Shown here piece by piece: positions 45,104 through 53,967 of a stretch of 64,000 nucleotides of DNA. The stretch spans positions 62,001 through 126,000 of the forward strand of contig CAWHKW010000022.1 of assembly GCA_963829995.1 (NCBI GenBank). The letters are read 5' to 3'. The stretch's first letter is position 1. Every line of letters begins with the position of its first letter. Under the pieces are notes generated by a model. That model saw nothing but the letters and a program-made list of their open reading frames with translations. It did not search any database and was not told the DNA's origin. Position numbers and translations under genes: made by a program. The stretch is from JACCZX01 sp963829995. GTDB lineage: Bacteria > Pseudomonadota > Gammaproteobacteria > Burkholderiales > Burkholderiaceae_F.

Positions 45104-45772
45104 TTACAAAGTAACGAGATAAGCAACGAGGCCGGCGGCGGCGATCGCCAGCACGGCGGCGCGCAGTCGAATCATCGCGCCATCCTCGGCTGCGGGCGCC
45201 GCCAGTCCAAGCTTGTCTCCAGTGAGCATCGGCGTGATCAAGTCGTCGCGCCGAACCAGCAAGTAAAACCCGATTGCCGCGACGTGCAACACGGTCAGGC
45301 CGATTACCAGCCAGTGGTTGTAGTAATGCACCGTCGATAAACGATCGCTTAACGCGCTGGAGACGAACTTGACCCACGGTCCTTCGGTGAAGGTGCCGTC
45401 GTTGGTAAACACGCCGGTGGAGATCTGCACGGCGAGCACGATAAGCAGTGCATACACCGACAGCGTCCCTACTGCGCTGTGCCCGGCGCTGGCGGGTAAT
45501 GCATCTGGACCGGTCGAACGGAGCGTGCGCCAGACACGAGACGGTGACGGCAGAAAGCTCGCAAACCGCGCATAGCGTGAGCCTGCGAAGCCCCACAGCA
45601 ATCGAAACAGCAACAGTGATGCAATTGCATAGCCCGAGCGAAAGTGCCAGGTAAGCCAGTCGCCGCCAAGCTTGCCGGTCGTGAAGGAGAAAACGACCAG
45701 CGCGGCCAGTAGCCAGTGAAACAGCCGCGTGGGCAGGTCCCAGACACGAGTGCGCGCGCTCGGATCCAGCAT
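45104..45772 (-). CDS. cytochrome b561-type di-haem membrane protein
   Basis: A 222-residue, four-helix protein from ATG 45772; a TTG at 45787 would overlap the secF stop. The opening VWDLPTRLFHWLLAALVVFS and later HFRSGYAIASLLLFRLLWGF and VHYYNHWLVIGLTVLHVAAI place haem histidines as in the b561/Ni-Fe hydrogenase b subunit family. It would pass electrons from the quinone pool to a c-type cytochrome. It directly follows secF. Confidence 0.88.
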   Translation of the reverse strand: MLDPSARTRVWDLPTRLFHWLLAALVVFSFTTGKLGGDWLTWHFRSGYAIASLLLFRLLWGFAGSRYARFASFLPSPSRVWRTLRSTGPDALPASAGHSAVGTLSVYALLIVLAVQISTGVFTNDGTFTEGPWVKFVSSALSDRLSTVHYYNHWLVIGLTVLHVAAIGFYLLVRRDDLITPMLTGDKLGLAAPAAEDGAMIRLRAAVLAIAAAGLVAYLVTL

Positions 45773-45783
45773 GATCGAGCGCT

Positions 45784-46719
45784 TCAAGGAACGACTTGCT
45801 GTTCGTCCTCGCGCTTGACAGGTTTGACGAGGTCTTCACGCTTGACGCCGAGATACATCGCGATCGCCGCCGCAACGAAGACCGAAGAATAGATGCCGAA
45901 CACGATGCCGATCGTCAGCGCCAGTGCGAAGTAGTGCAGCGCGGGCCCGCCGAAGAACAGCATCGACAACGCCATCGCCAACGTGCAGCCATGCGTGATG
46001 ATCGTGCGCGAAATCGTGGCCGTGATCGCCGAATCGATCACTTCGACCACGCTGGCGCGGCGCATCTTCTTGAAATGCTCACGTACGCGATCGAAGATGA
46101 TCACCGATTCGTTGACCGAGTAACCCAGCACAGCGAGCACCGCAGCGAGCACCGGCAGCGAGAATTCCCAGCCGAAGATCGAGAACATGCCGACGACGAG
46201 AATCACATCGTGCAGGTTGGCGACGATCGCCGCGACCGAAAACTTCCACTCGAAGCGGAATGCGAGGTAAACCATGATGCCGATCACGACCATCAGCAAT
46301 GCAAGCAGCCCATCCTGAGCGAGCTCGGCGCCGACCTGTGGTCCCACAAACTCGACGCGGCGCAGCTCGACCTTCGGATCCTGTGCGCGCAGCGTTTCCA
46401 TCACACGCTCGGCCTGCTGTCCGGAGGTGAAGCCTTGCTGCAGCGGCAGGCGAATCAGCACATCGCGCGAGGTGCCGAAGTTCTGCACCTGAAACTCGCC
46501 GCCACCTTGCTGCTCGATCGCACCACGGATTCGCTCGAGCTGCGCGGCCTCCTGATAGGCCACTTCCATCACCGTGCCGCCCGTGAACTCGATCGACAGG
46601 TTAAGTCCCCGAACCACCAGAAAGCCGACCGCGACGATGAACGAGATCGCCGAAATCGCGTTCAGTATCAGCGAGTACCGCATGAACGGAATCGTGCGGC
46701 GGATCTTGAAGAATTCCAT
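45784..46719 (-). CDS. secF: protein translocase subunit SecF
   Basis: A 311-residue inner-membrane protein with six helices. GLNLSIEFTGGTVMEVAY near the N-terminus, LAVLGYSVNESVIIFDRVRE and TISRTIITHGCTLAMALSM match SecF. It joins SecD and YajC to help proteins leave the Sec channel using the proton gradient. It starts 23 bases after secD. Confidence 0.95.
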   Translation of the reverse strand: MEFFKIRRTIPFMRYSLILNAISAISFIVAVGFLVVRGLNLSIEFTGGTVMEVAYQEAAQLERIRGAIEQQGGGEFQVQNFGTSRDVLIRLPLQQGFTSGQQAERVMETLRAQDPKVELRRVEFVGPQVGAELAQDGLLALLMVVIGIMVYLAFRFEWKFSVAAIVANLHDVILVVGMFSIFGWEFSLPVLAAVLAVLGYSVNESVIIFDRVREHFKKMRRASVVEVIDSAITATISRTIITHGCTLAMALSMLFFGGPALHYFALALTIGIVFGIYSSVFVAAAIAMYLGVKREDLVKPVKREDEQQVVP

Positions 46720-46742
46720 CGGTGTTCCTGTCGGTTACTCGC

Positions 46743-48605
46743 TTACTCGGCGCCGGAGGTGCTGGGTTTCCACACCTGCCCGACCGAGATCGACGGCAGT
46801 TTCTTGCGCGTGCCGTAATACAAATTGACTATTGCGCGTGAGACGTACACCGCCGAGAAGATCGAAGTCAGAATGCCGAGCACGTGCACCACTGCGAATC
46901 CGCGCACCGGGCCCGAGCCGAACGTGAGCAACGCGATGCCGGCGATCAACGTCGTGATGTTCGAGTCCATGATCGTCGCCCAGGCTTTGTCGTAGCCCTC
47001 ATAAATGGCCTGCTGCGGCGTTCGGCCGTTACGCAACTCTTCACGCACGCGCTCGTTGATCAGGACGTTGGCGTCGATCGCCATACCGAGCGTCAGTGCA
47101 ATCGCCGCGATGCCAGGTAGCGTCAGCGTCGCCTGCAGCAACGACAGCAGCGCGATCAGCAGCATCAGGTTGACGGTTAGCGCGGCAACTGAAATCAGAC
47201 CGAACACGCGGTAGTAAAGAATCATGAACACGCCGATCGCCGCGAAGCCGTACAGGGTTGACCTGAATCCGCGTTCGATGTTTTCGGCGCCCAAACTGGG
47301 GCCGATCGTGCGCTCTTCGATGATTTCCATCGGCGCGGCGAGCGAGCCGGAGCGGATCAGCAGCGAAAGATCTGCGGTTTCCTGCACGGTGAAATTGCCG
47401 GTGATCTGAAACTGATTGCCGAATTCGCCCTGGATCGTTGCGACCGAGATCGCCTCGCCCTTGCCGCGCTCGTACAGCACGATCGCCATCAGCCGTCCGA
47501 TGTTCTCGCGCGACGCTGTGCGCATCGACCGGCCGCCGGCCTCGTCGAGCCGCACCGACACGGCGGGACGCTGGTTCTGGTCGAGCGTGGCCGATGCACC
47601 GTTCAACTGCGTACCGGTAGCCACGATCTCGCGCTTCAACGGAATTTGCTTGACGACCTGGCCATCCCGCTGCGGCACCGTCACCGCGCCCGGTGTTCCG
47701 GCTGCCATTGCGTCCTGGTCTACCAGCCGGATTTCAAGCGTCGCGGTGCGGCCGATCAGCGTCTTCGCGCGCGCCACGTCCTGTACGCCGGGAAGCTGCA
47801 CGACGATGCGGTCGGCGCCTTGCTGCTGAATCACCGGTTCAGCGACGCCGAGTTCGTTGACACGGTTATGCAGCGTTGAAATGTTTTGCCGAAGGGCCGA
47901 GTCCTGAATCGCTCGCTGCGCGGCAGGTGTCAGCGTTGTGTTCAGAGCGAGATCGTCGCCGCTGCCTGTCTCGCGCAACGCGAGTTCGGGCACCTGCGTG
48001 CGCAACAGGTCCTGCGCGCGCGTGCGCATCTCCGCGTCGCGAAAGCGGATATCGATCGACGCCGACGTCTTGGTGATACCGGCATGGCGGATGTTCTTCT
48101 CACGCAACAACGTGCGGATGTCCGACGTGAGCGTGTCGAGCCGCTTGTCGATCGCGGAGCTCATGTTGACTTGCATCAGAAAGTGCACGCCGCCGCGCAG
48201 GTCGAGCCCGAGGTACATCGGCAGCGCATTGACGCTGGTGAGCCAGCGCGGAGTATTCGAAATCAGGTTTAGAGCGACGACGTAGTCAGGGTCTTCAGCA
48301 TTGGGGCTGAGCGCGCGCTGCAGTGTGTCTTTCGCCTTCAACTGCGTATCGGTGTCGGCGAAACGCATGCGCACAGTCGAGTTGGTGCCGATCGTGTCGA
48401 AGTACACGGCCTCGTGCGGAATCTTTGCGTCGTTCAGGACCGACTCGATGCGGGCCATCAGCGCGGTGTCGACCTTGACCGTCGGCCGGCCAGACGAGAC
48501 CTGGACAGCCGGCGACTCGCCGTAAAAATTAGGCAGCGTGTAGATCGCGCCCAGGACCAGCGCTACGGCAATGACGATGTACTTCCAGAGCGCATACCGG
48601 TTCAC
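46743..48605 (-). CDS. secD: protein translocase subunit SecD
   Basis: A 620-residue protein with an N-terminal helix, a large periplasmic part (GLDLRGGVHFLMQVNM, the SecD P1 opening) and six C-terminal helices with IALTLGMAIDANVLINERVREEL. It acts with SecF. Its start overlaps a GC-rich palindromic element of 127 bases that fills the gap to yajC, so translation or message stability may be affected by that structure. Confidence 0.95.
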   Translation of the reverse strand: MNRYALWKYIVIAVALVLGAIYTLPNFYGESPAVQVSSGRPTVKVDTALMARIESVLNDAKIPHEAVYFDTIGTNSTVRMRFADTDTQLKAKDTLQRALSPNAEDPDYVVALNLISNTPRWLTSVNALPMYLGLDLRGGVHFLMQVNMSSAIDKRLDTLTSDIRTLLREKNIRHAGITKTSASIDIRFRDAEMRTRAQDLLRTQVPELALRETGSGDDLALNTTLTPAAQRAIQDSALRQNISTLHNRVNELGVAEPVIQQQGADRIVVQLPGVQDVARAKTLIGRTATLEIRLVDQDAMAAGTPGAVTVPQRDGQVVKQIPLKREIVATGTQLNGASATLDQNQRPAVSVRLDEAGGRSMRTASRENIGRLMAIVLYERGKGEAISVATIQGEFGNQFQITGNFTVQETADLSLLIRSGSLAAPMEIIEERTIGPSLGAENIERGFRSTLYGFAAIGVFMILYYRVFGLISVAALTVNLMLLIALLSLLQATLTLPGIAAIALTLGMAIDANVLINERVREELRNGRTPQQAIYEGYDKAWATIMDSNITTLIAGIALLTFGSGPVRGFAVVHVLGILTSIFSAVYVSRAIVNLYYGTRKKLPSISVGQVWKPSTSGAE

Positions 48606-48730
48606 AAAGCCGCCCCAATAGCTACTGCGCGTCCCAATGCGCCGCCTGCGGTGCTCGCTGTATCAGCCATACAGGTCCGCTCCTCGGCCGCGCCTTGGGC
48701 CTGCTCGCTACGCTCTTTGGTCGGCTTTGT
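48604..48730. repeat. palindromic intergenic element, copy A
   Basis: Fills the whole secD-yajC gap. The ends ACAAAGCCG and CGGCTTTGT are exact inverted copies. The core from CTACTGCGCG to GCTCGCTACG aligns over about 90 bases with the element at 56531-56651, sharing GGTGCTC, TCCGCTCCTCGG and CTCGCTACG. CTGTAT/ATACAG forms the tip of the fold. Confidence 0.7.
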
Positions 48731-49077
48731 CATGCAGGCTTGAACGTGTCTTTCGGCAATAGCGTCTGCACCGCCATTTTCTGCATCGAGATCTGCACTG
48801 GCTGGCCGTTGACCGCGGCCACCTGCACAGTGACGAACTGATCGTTGATCTCGGTGATCTTGCCGACAATGCCGCCGGCGGTAATCACTTCATCGCCTTT
48901 TTTCAGCGCGTCGGCCATCGACTTGTGTTCCTTCTGGCGCTTCACCTGCGGCCGGATCATGAAAAAGTAGAAGACGACGAAGATCAGCACCATGAAGCCG
49001 ATCGACATGAACGACGATTCGGCCCCAGGCTGCGCGGCGGGTGCGGTTTGTGCAAAAGCGTTACTTATGAAGAACAT
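48730..49077 (-). CDS. yajC: preprotein translocase subunit YajC
   Basis: A 115-residue protein with one helix (IGFMVLIFVVFYFFMIRPQ), the family signature FYFFMIRPQVKRQKEH, and a soluble domain (KKGDEVITAGGIVGKIT). It is part of the SecDF complex. It lies 90 bases after tgt in the conserved queA-tgt-yajC-secD-secF order. Confidence 0.95.
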   Translation of the reverse strand: MFFISNAFAQTAPAAQPGAESSFMSIGFMVLIFVVFYFFMIRPQVKRQKEHKSMADALKKGDEVITAGGIVGKITEINDQFVTVQVAAVNGQPVQISMQKMAVQTLLPKDTFKPA

Positions 49078-49167
49078 GATGGGTGCCCTCAGTTAACTCA
49101 GACGTTACTCAGTTGCTCAGAAAACGGCTGATGGCGAAACGCGGCGCGCGATTATAGCGGCGCTGTC

Positions 49168-50298
49168 TCAAATACCGCGTCCGCGGTCGCGCGCAAACTG
49201 CACACGAAATTCGCCAAAACGCCGCGCTGCGATAGCCTCGCGCGCACGCTTCATCAAATCCAGGTAGTAGTACAGATTGTGAATCGTGTTCAACCGTGCC
49301 CCGAGTATCTCGTTGACCCGCTGCAAGTGATGCAGGTACGCGCGGGTGAACCTTCGACACGCCTGGCAGCCGCAGGTTTCATCGGGCGGCGCGGTGTCGG
49401 TGCGATAGCGGCTGTTGCGCAGCTTGATGTCGCCGTAGCGCGTGAACAGCCAGCCGTTACGTGCGTTGCGCGTCGGTAGTACGCAATCGAACATGTCGAT
49501 GCCCATGCCGATGGCATCGATCAGATCTTCTGGCGTGCCGACGCCCATCAGGTAGCGCGGCTTGTCGGCCGGCATCTTCGGCGCCGTATGCGCGAGGATC
49601 CGCATCATTTCTTCCTTCGGTTCGCCGACCGAAAGGCCGCCGATCGCGTAGCCGTCAAAGCCAATGTCGACCAGTGCGTCGAGCGATTCGTCGCGCAGCG
49701 CTTCGAACATGCCGCCTTGAACGATGCCGAACAGATTGTTCGAGCTGGTCAAACGGTTGAATGCACTCGCACTGCGCTGCGCCCAGCGCAGTGACAGCCG
49801 CATCGAGGTGGCAGCCTCTTCCTGCATCGCAATTCGTTCGCCGATCCGATACGGCGTGCATTCGTCGAACACCATCTGGATGTCGGAGTCGAATGCGTGC
49901 TGAATGCGCATCGATTCCTCGGGTGTCAGGAATAGCCGATCGCCGTTGATCGGCGACGCAAACTGAACGCCTTCCTCATTGATCTTGCGCAGTTGTCCCA
50001 GTGAAAAGACTTGAAATCCGCCTGAGTCGGTCAGCAGCGGGCGCGACCATCCCATGAAGCGATGCAGACCCTCGTGGGCGGCGATGACGTCGAGGCCGGG
50101 GCGCAGCCACAGGTGAAATGTGTTGCCAAGAACAATCTGTGCGCCCAGATCGATCAGCTCATCGGGCGCCATCGCCTTGACTGTTCCATAGGTGCCGACC
50201 GGCATGAACACCGGTGTTTGCACCTCACCGCGAGTGAGCTTCAGGCGGCCAGCACGCGCCGGGCCGTCGTATGCGCTGAGCTCGAACACCAGGCTCAT
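49168..50298 (-). CDS. tgt: queuine tRNA-ribosyltransferase
   Basis: A 376-residue TIM-barrel enzyme that swaps guanine 34 for preQ1 in tRNAs with GUN anticodons. A catalytic aspartate is seen in LLTDSGGFQVFSLG (D91), the nucleophile region in GVGTPEDLIDAIGMGIDMFD, and the zinc site in CGCQACRRF with a downstream histidine. Its start overlaps the queA stop at 50298, so the two queuosine genes are coupled. Confidence 0.96.
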   Translation of the reverse strand: MSLVFELSAYDGPARAGRLKLTRGEVQTPVFMPVGTYGTVKAMAPDELIDLGAQIVLGNTFHLWLRPGLDVIAAHEGLHRFMGWSRPLLTDSGGFQVFSLGQLRKINEEGVQFASPINGDRLFLTPEESMRIQHAFDSDIQMVFDECTPYRIGERIAMQEEAATSMRLSLRWAQRSASAFNRLTSSNNLFGIVQGGMFEALRDESLDALVDIGFDGYAIGGLSVGEPKEEMMRILAHTAPKMPADKPRYLMGVGTPEDLIDAIGMGIDMFDCVLPTRNARNGWLFTRYGDIKLRNSRYRTDTAPPDETCGCQACRRFTRAYLHHLQRVNEILGARLNTIHNLYYYLDLMKRAREAIAARRFGEFRVQFARDRGRGI

Positions 50299-51335
50299 TA
50301 GGCATGCTCCAGCAACATTGCATCGCCGTAACTGAAGAAGCGGTAGCGTTGTTCGATCGCGTGCGCATAGGCAGCGCGAATGCGATCGATGCCGGCGAAC
50401 GCAGACACCAGCATCAGCAGCGTTGACTTCGGTAGATGGAAATTGGTCAACAGCAGATCGACGATTTGAAAGCGATAACCCGGCGTGATGAAGAGCGCGG
50501 TTTCACGCGCGCCAGCGAGGACCGCAGGTTCTGCGCCGCGCGCTGCAGACTCCAATGCCCGCAGGCTGGTCGTACCGACCGCAACGACGCGGCGGCCCGC
50601 AGCGCGCGCTGCGTTGATCGCCTGCGCGGCCGGCTTCGAGATTTCGTACCGCTCCGAGTGCATCCGGTGTTCGGCAATGCGCTCGGCGCGCACGGGCTGG
50701 AAGGTGCCAGCTCCGACGTGCAGCGTCACGTGCGCGAATTCGATTCCTTGCTCGCTTAGGCGAGCCAACAGGCCCGGGGTGAAGTGAAGGCCGGCGGTGG
50801 GGGCGGCGACCGCGCCGGGTTGCGCCGCGTAAACGGTTTGGTAGCGGTCAGCGTCGGTCGAATCGGCGGCATGATCGATGTAAGGCGGCAGCGGCACAAG
50901 TCCGTGCTCTGCGAGTGCGGTCTGGACGTCGCGGTCGAAGCGCAGCACGAAGAAGTCGCCCTGCCGTCCCTCCACCGTCGCATGCACGACATCATCGAAG
51001 ATCAGCCGTGTTCCGGGTGCCGGCGTGTGACTGGTGCGCACCATTGCGAGCGCGAGCATCGGCTCGAGCACCCGCTCGACCAACGCTTCGACTTTGCCGC
51101 CGCTTGGCTTGCGTCCGAGCAACCGGGCGTTAATGACCTTTGTATCGTTAAACACTAGAAGATCATCGGGCCGCAGCAGTAGCTCGAGGTCGGTGAAGCG
51201 GCGATCTTCAAATCGGTCGCGCGCAACGTGCAACAGCCGACTCGCCGCGCGGTCCGGCAGCGGGCGCTGCGCAATCAACTCATGCGACAAATCGAAATCA
51301 AAATCAGCGAGAGAAAGTTCGGTGTCGATCTGCAT
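50298..51335 (-). CDS. queA: S-adenosylmethionine:tRNA ribosyltransferase-isomerase
   Basis: About 345 residues from ATG 51335 (a longer start at 51350 lies 5 bases from the tRNA 3' end). Family blocks: LADFDFDLSHELIAQRPLPD, LLVFNDTKVINARLLGRK, TAGLHFTPGLL and LHVGAGTFQPVR. It adds the epoxycyclopentane ring to preQ1 in tRNA. The message begins directly downstream of tRNA-Leu, which may be cut from the same transcript. Confidence 0.94.
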   Translation of the reverse strand: MQIDTELSLADFDFDLSHELIAQRPLPDRAASRLLHVARDRFEDRRFTDLELLLRPDDLLVFNDTKVINARLLGRKPSGGKVEALVERVLEPMLALAMVRTSHTPAPGTRLIFDDVVHATVEGRQGDFFVLRFDRDVQTALAEHGLVPLPPYIDHAADSTDADRYQTVYAAQPGAVAAPTAGLHFTPGLLARLSEQGIEFAHVTLHVGAGTFQPVRAERIAEHRMHSERYEISKPAAQAINAARAAGRRVVAVGTTSLRALESAARGAEPAVLAGARETALFITPGYRFQIVDLLLTNFHLPKSTLLMLVSAFAGIDRIRAAYAHAIEQRYRFFSYGDAMLLEHA

Positions 51336-51354
51336 GGCTTTACCGGCCATGAAG

Positions 51355-51441
51355 TGGTGCCGGGCGAGGGAATCGAACCCACACTCTGTTACCAGAACCG
51401 GATTTTGAGTCCGGCGCGTCTACCAGTTCCGCCAGCCCGGC
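51355..51441 (-). tRNA. tRNA-Leu (anticodon CAA)
   Basis: An 87-base tRNA. The acceptor GCCGGGC pairs with GCCCGGC, and CCA is encoded at the 3' end. The anticodon stem CCGGA/TCCGG closes the loop CTCAAAA, giving anticodon CAA for UUG. The T arm contains GGTTCGATTCC, and a long variable arm is present, as expected for leucine tRNAs. Confidence 0.95.
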
Positions 51442-51482
51442 CTGGAATTGGGACGCGGATTATCGCCGATCCGCAGCAAGCG

Positions 51483-52325
51483 TCAGATTTCGAGGTTATC
51501 GATCAATCGTGTAGTGCCGAGCTTCGCCGCCGCGAGGACCACCAGCGGCTCGCCTGCGGCCACTTCCTCCACAGTGGGCTTGCGCAAATCACGCCGCCGC
51601 CGCACCGCCAGATAGTCCACTTTCCAACCCGCGCTCGCGAGCTCGCGTTGCGCGTCCTGCTCGATTCGATCGACATCGGCTCCGCCTGCGAGCATCCGGT
51701 CGCGCGCCTGATTGAGCATTCGATACAACCGCGGCGCCTCCTTGCGTTCCGCGTCCGACAAGAACCGATTGCGCGAGGACAATGCCACTCCGTCCGCATC
51801 GCGCACGGTCTCATGCGGAATGATTTCTGTCGGAAGTGCAAACTGGCGACACATATTGCGCACGATCATCAACTGCTGATAGTCCTTCTTGCCGAATACC
51901 GCGACCTTCGGCTGCACGCACGACAGAAGCTTCAGCACGACGGTCGTCACACCCACAAAAAAACCGGGCCGGAATTCGCCCTCGAGAATGTCGCCCAAAT
52001 CCGACGGCGGGCTGACTCTGTAATTCTGCGGCTCCGGATACAGCTCTTTTTCATCCGGTGCGAACAGCACGTACACATCGTTTTGCTGCTGCAGCTTGTC
52101 GATATCGTCCTGCAGCGTGCGCGGGTACTTGTCGAAATCCTCATTCGGGCCGAACTGCAGCCGATTGACGAAGATCGACGCCACCACCGGATCGCCGTGC
52201 TGATGCGCCATCTTCATCAATGCAAGATGAGCATCGTGCAGATTGCCCATCGTCGGAACGAAGGCCGCCCGATTTTGGCCGCGCAACTGGTCGCGCAACT
52301 CTTCGATCGAGCGGACGACTTTCAT
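51483..52325 (-). CDS. panC: pantothenate synthetase
   Basis: A 280-residue enzyme from ATG 52325, which overlaps the panB stop as ATGA; the longer frame to 52496 only shadows panB. It joins pantoate and beta-alanine with ATP. VPTMGNLHDAHLALM carries the nucleotide-binding H-x-x-H at residues 30-33, with alanine where G is usual (HxGH). Other blocks are FVNRLQFGPNEDFDKYPRT, VFGKKDYQQL and DGVALSSRNRFL. Confidence 0.94.
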   Translation of the reverse strand: MKVVRSIEELRDQLRGQNRAAFVPTMGNLHDAHLALMKMAHQHGDPVVASIFVNRLQFGPNEDFDKYPRTLQDDIDKLQQQNDVYVLFAPDEKELYPEPQNYRVSPPSDLGDILEGEFRPGFFVGVTTVVLKLLSCVQPKVAVFGKKDYQQLMIVRNMCRQFALPTEIIPHETVRDADGVALSSRNRFLSDAERKEAPRLYRMLNQARDRMLAGGADVDRIEQDAQRELASAGWKVDYLAVRRRRDLRKPTVEEVAAGEPLVVLAAAKLGTTRLIDNLEI

Positions 52326-53149
52326 CAGTACGCGTGCTCGTCGGCGGGGAAGCTTCGTTCTTTGACCGCTCGCACATAGGTGCGCACTGCGGTCGCGATG
52401 TCCGGCGCATCGGCCATGAAGTTGCGCACGAAGCGTGGCTTCTTGCCGGGGAATACATCGAGCATGTCGTGCAGCACCAGCACCTGACCCGAACAATCGA
52501 CTCCCGCGCCGATGCCGATCGTCGCAATCTGCAGCTCACGCGTTACACGCGCAGCGAGCGCCGCGGGAATCAGCTCGAGTACCAGCATCGATGCGCCGGC
52601 TGTTTGCAACGCCAACGCATCGCGCAGCAAATGATCTGCCGCGTCGTCTGTCTTGCCTTGGATGCGGTAGCCGCCCAGCGCATGCACCGATTGCGGCGTG
52701 AGCCCAAGATGCGCACACACGGGCACGCCGCGGGCGACCAAAAACTCGACGGTCGGTACCAGCCATGCGCCGCCTTCGACCTTCACCATTTGAGCGCCTG
52801 CCTGCATCAGGCGCACGGCGTTGCTGAACGCCAATTCCGGCGCGCCCTGGTAACTGCCGAACGGCATGTCGGCAATCAGCCATGCGCGCTGCGTGCCGCG
52901 TGCGACAGCGCGCACGTGATACTCGACGTCTTCGATGGTTACCGGCAGCGTCGATGAATGGCCTTGGATGACCATGCCCAGCGAGTCGCCGACAAGCACA
53001 CAGTCGACTCCGCAGGTGTCGAGCAGACGGGCGAAGCTGGCGTCGTAGCACGTCAGCATCGCGATCGCCTCGCCGCGCGAACGCATGTCTGCCAGCTGCA
53101 GCAGCGTGACCGGCTTGGACGCAGGTGCGTCGGAAAGATAAACGCTCAT
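52325..53149 (-). CDS. panB: 3-methyl-2-oxobutanoate hydroxymethyltransferase
   Basis: A 274-residue TIM barrel. It makes ketopantoate using methylenetetrahydrofolate. Blocks: AMLTCYDASFARLLDTCGVD, LVGDSLGMVIQGHSSTLPV (metal ligand D), IADMPFGSYQ and VCAHLGLTPQSVHALGGYR. panB and panC form a coupled pair. Upstream is the 81-base tandem repeat. Confidence 0.95.
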   Translation of the reverse strand: MSVYLSDAPASKPVTLLQLADMRSRGEAIAMLTCYDASFARLLDTCGVDCVLVGDSLGMVIQGHSSTLPVTIEDVEYHVRAVARGTQRAWLIADMPFGSYQGAPELAFSNAVRLMQAGAQMVKVEGGAWLVPTVEFLVARGVPVCAHLGLTPQSVHALGGYRIQGKTDDAADHLLRDALALQTAGASMLVLELIPAALAARVTRELQIATIGIGAGVDCSGQVLVLHDMLDVFPGKKPRFVRNFMADAPDIATAVRTYVRAVKERSFPADEHAY

Positions 53150-53153
53150 GTGT

Positions 53154-53321
53154 AAGCCCCCACGCTTGCGCCTGCGGCGACTGCGCTGCCACCTGAGGGG
53201 GCGCTCGCTTGCTTGAAGCGGTTCTGCGCTGCGCGAGTGGAAGCCCCCACGCTTGCGCCTGCGGCGACTGCGCTGCCCCCCGAGGAGGCGCGAGCTTGCT
53301 TGAAGCGGTTCTGCGCTGCGC
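53154..53321. repeat. two 81-base direct repeats
   Basis: Copies at 53154-53234 and 53241-53321 begin AAGCCCCCACGCTTGCGCCT and end CTGCGCTGCGC, 87 bases apart, with a few differences in the middle (for example ACCTGAGG against CCCCGAGG). Within each copy CCCCC and GGGGG-like ends can pair. The unit fills the gap between the dNK gene and panB. Confidence 0.75.
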
Positions 53322-53966
53322 TCATGCCGCCAGATTGAAGTATTCGCGCCGACCGCGCATCCTGTCGATGCGCGACAGCAGCAGCTCGAAATCTTCGTCG
53401 CGCTCGATCGGATTCAGGTTTTCGGTGTTGACAATCAACACCGGCGCGCCATCGTACTGATGAAAAAAACGCGTGTAGCTGTTCGACAGCGCGCGCAAGT
53501 ACGCCTCGGAGATCCCCGATTCGATCGGATTGCCGCGCCGGAGCACGCGCTCGACCAGTGTGTCCGGCGGTGCCTGCAGATAGATCACCAGATCAGGCAG
53601 CGGCGCCTGCGGCTGTAGCTGCGCGAAGATCTGTTCGTACAGCTTCAGTTCGTCGTCGGCCAATGTCAGGCGCGCGAACAGCGGGTCTTTTTCAAGCAGG
53701 AAATCGGCGACCACCGAGGATCGAAACAAATCCAGCTGCGTCATGTCGCCCAGCTGCTGCACGCGCTGAAACAGAAAAAACAGTTGCGTCGGCAGCGCAT
53801 ACCGCACCTGGTCGCGATAAAAGCGCTCAAGGAACGGGTTGGACTCCGGCTGCTCGAGCAGCGTGTGTGCTGAGTAATGCAGCGCCAGCTTGCTTGCAAG
53901 CGAAGTCTTGCCGGCGCCGATCGGGCCTTCGATCACCACGTACTGATACTTGCCTGACGGCCGCAC
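53322..53966 (-). CDS. deoxynucleoside kinase
   Basis: A 214-residue kinase from GTG 53966, two bases beyond the folK stop; an upstream TTG at 53990 is less likely. The Walker A loop is EGPIGAGKTSLA, followed by EQPESNPFLERFYRD and the lid ERVLRRGNPIESGI. It phosphorylates deoxyadenosine, deoxyguanosine or deoxycytidine for salvage. Position in the folK-dNK-panB run is typical for Burkholderiales. Confidence 0.9.
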   Translation of the reverse strand: MRPSGKYQYVVIEGPIGAGKTSLASKLALHYSAHTLLEQPESNPFLERFYRDQVRYALPTQLFFLFQRVQQLGDMTQLDLFRSSVVADFLLEKDPLFARLTLADDELKLYEQIFAQLQPQAPLPDLVIYLQAPPDTLVERVLRRGNPIESGISEAYLRALSNSYTRFFHQYDGAPVLIVNTENLNPIERDEDFELLLSRIDRMRGRREYFNLAA

Positions 53967-53967
53967 G

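Noticed and set aside
51228..52379. A 383-residue plus-strand frame over tRNA-Leu and panC
   Set aside because: Crosses the tRNA and mirrors panC; no motif.
53154..53321. CRISPR array
   Set aside because: Only two long repeats without unique spacers and no cas genes.
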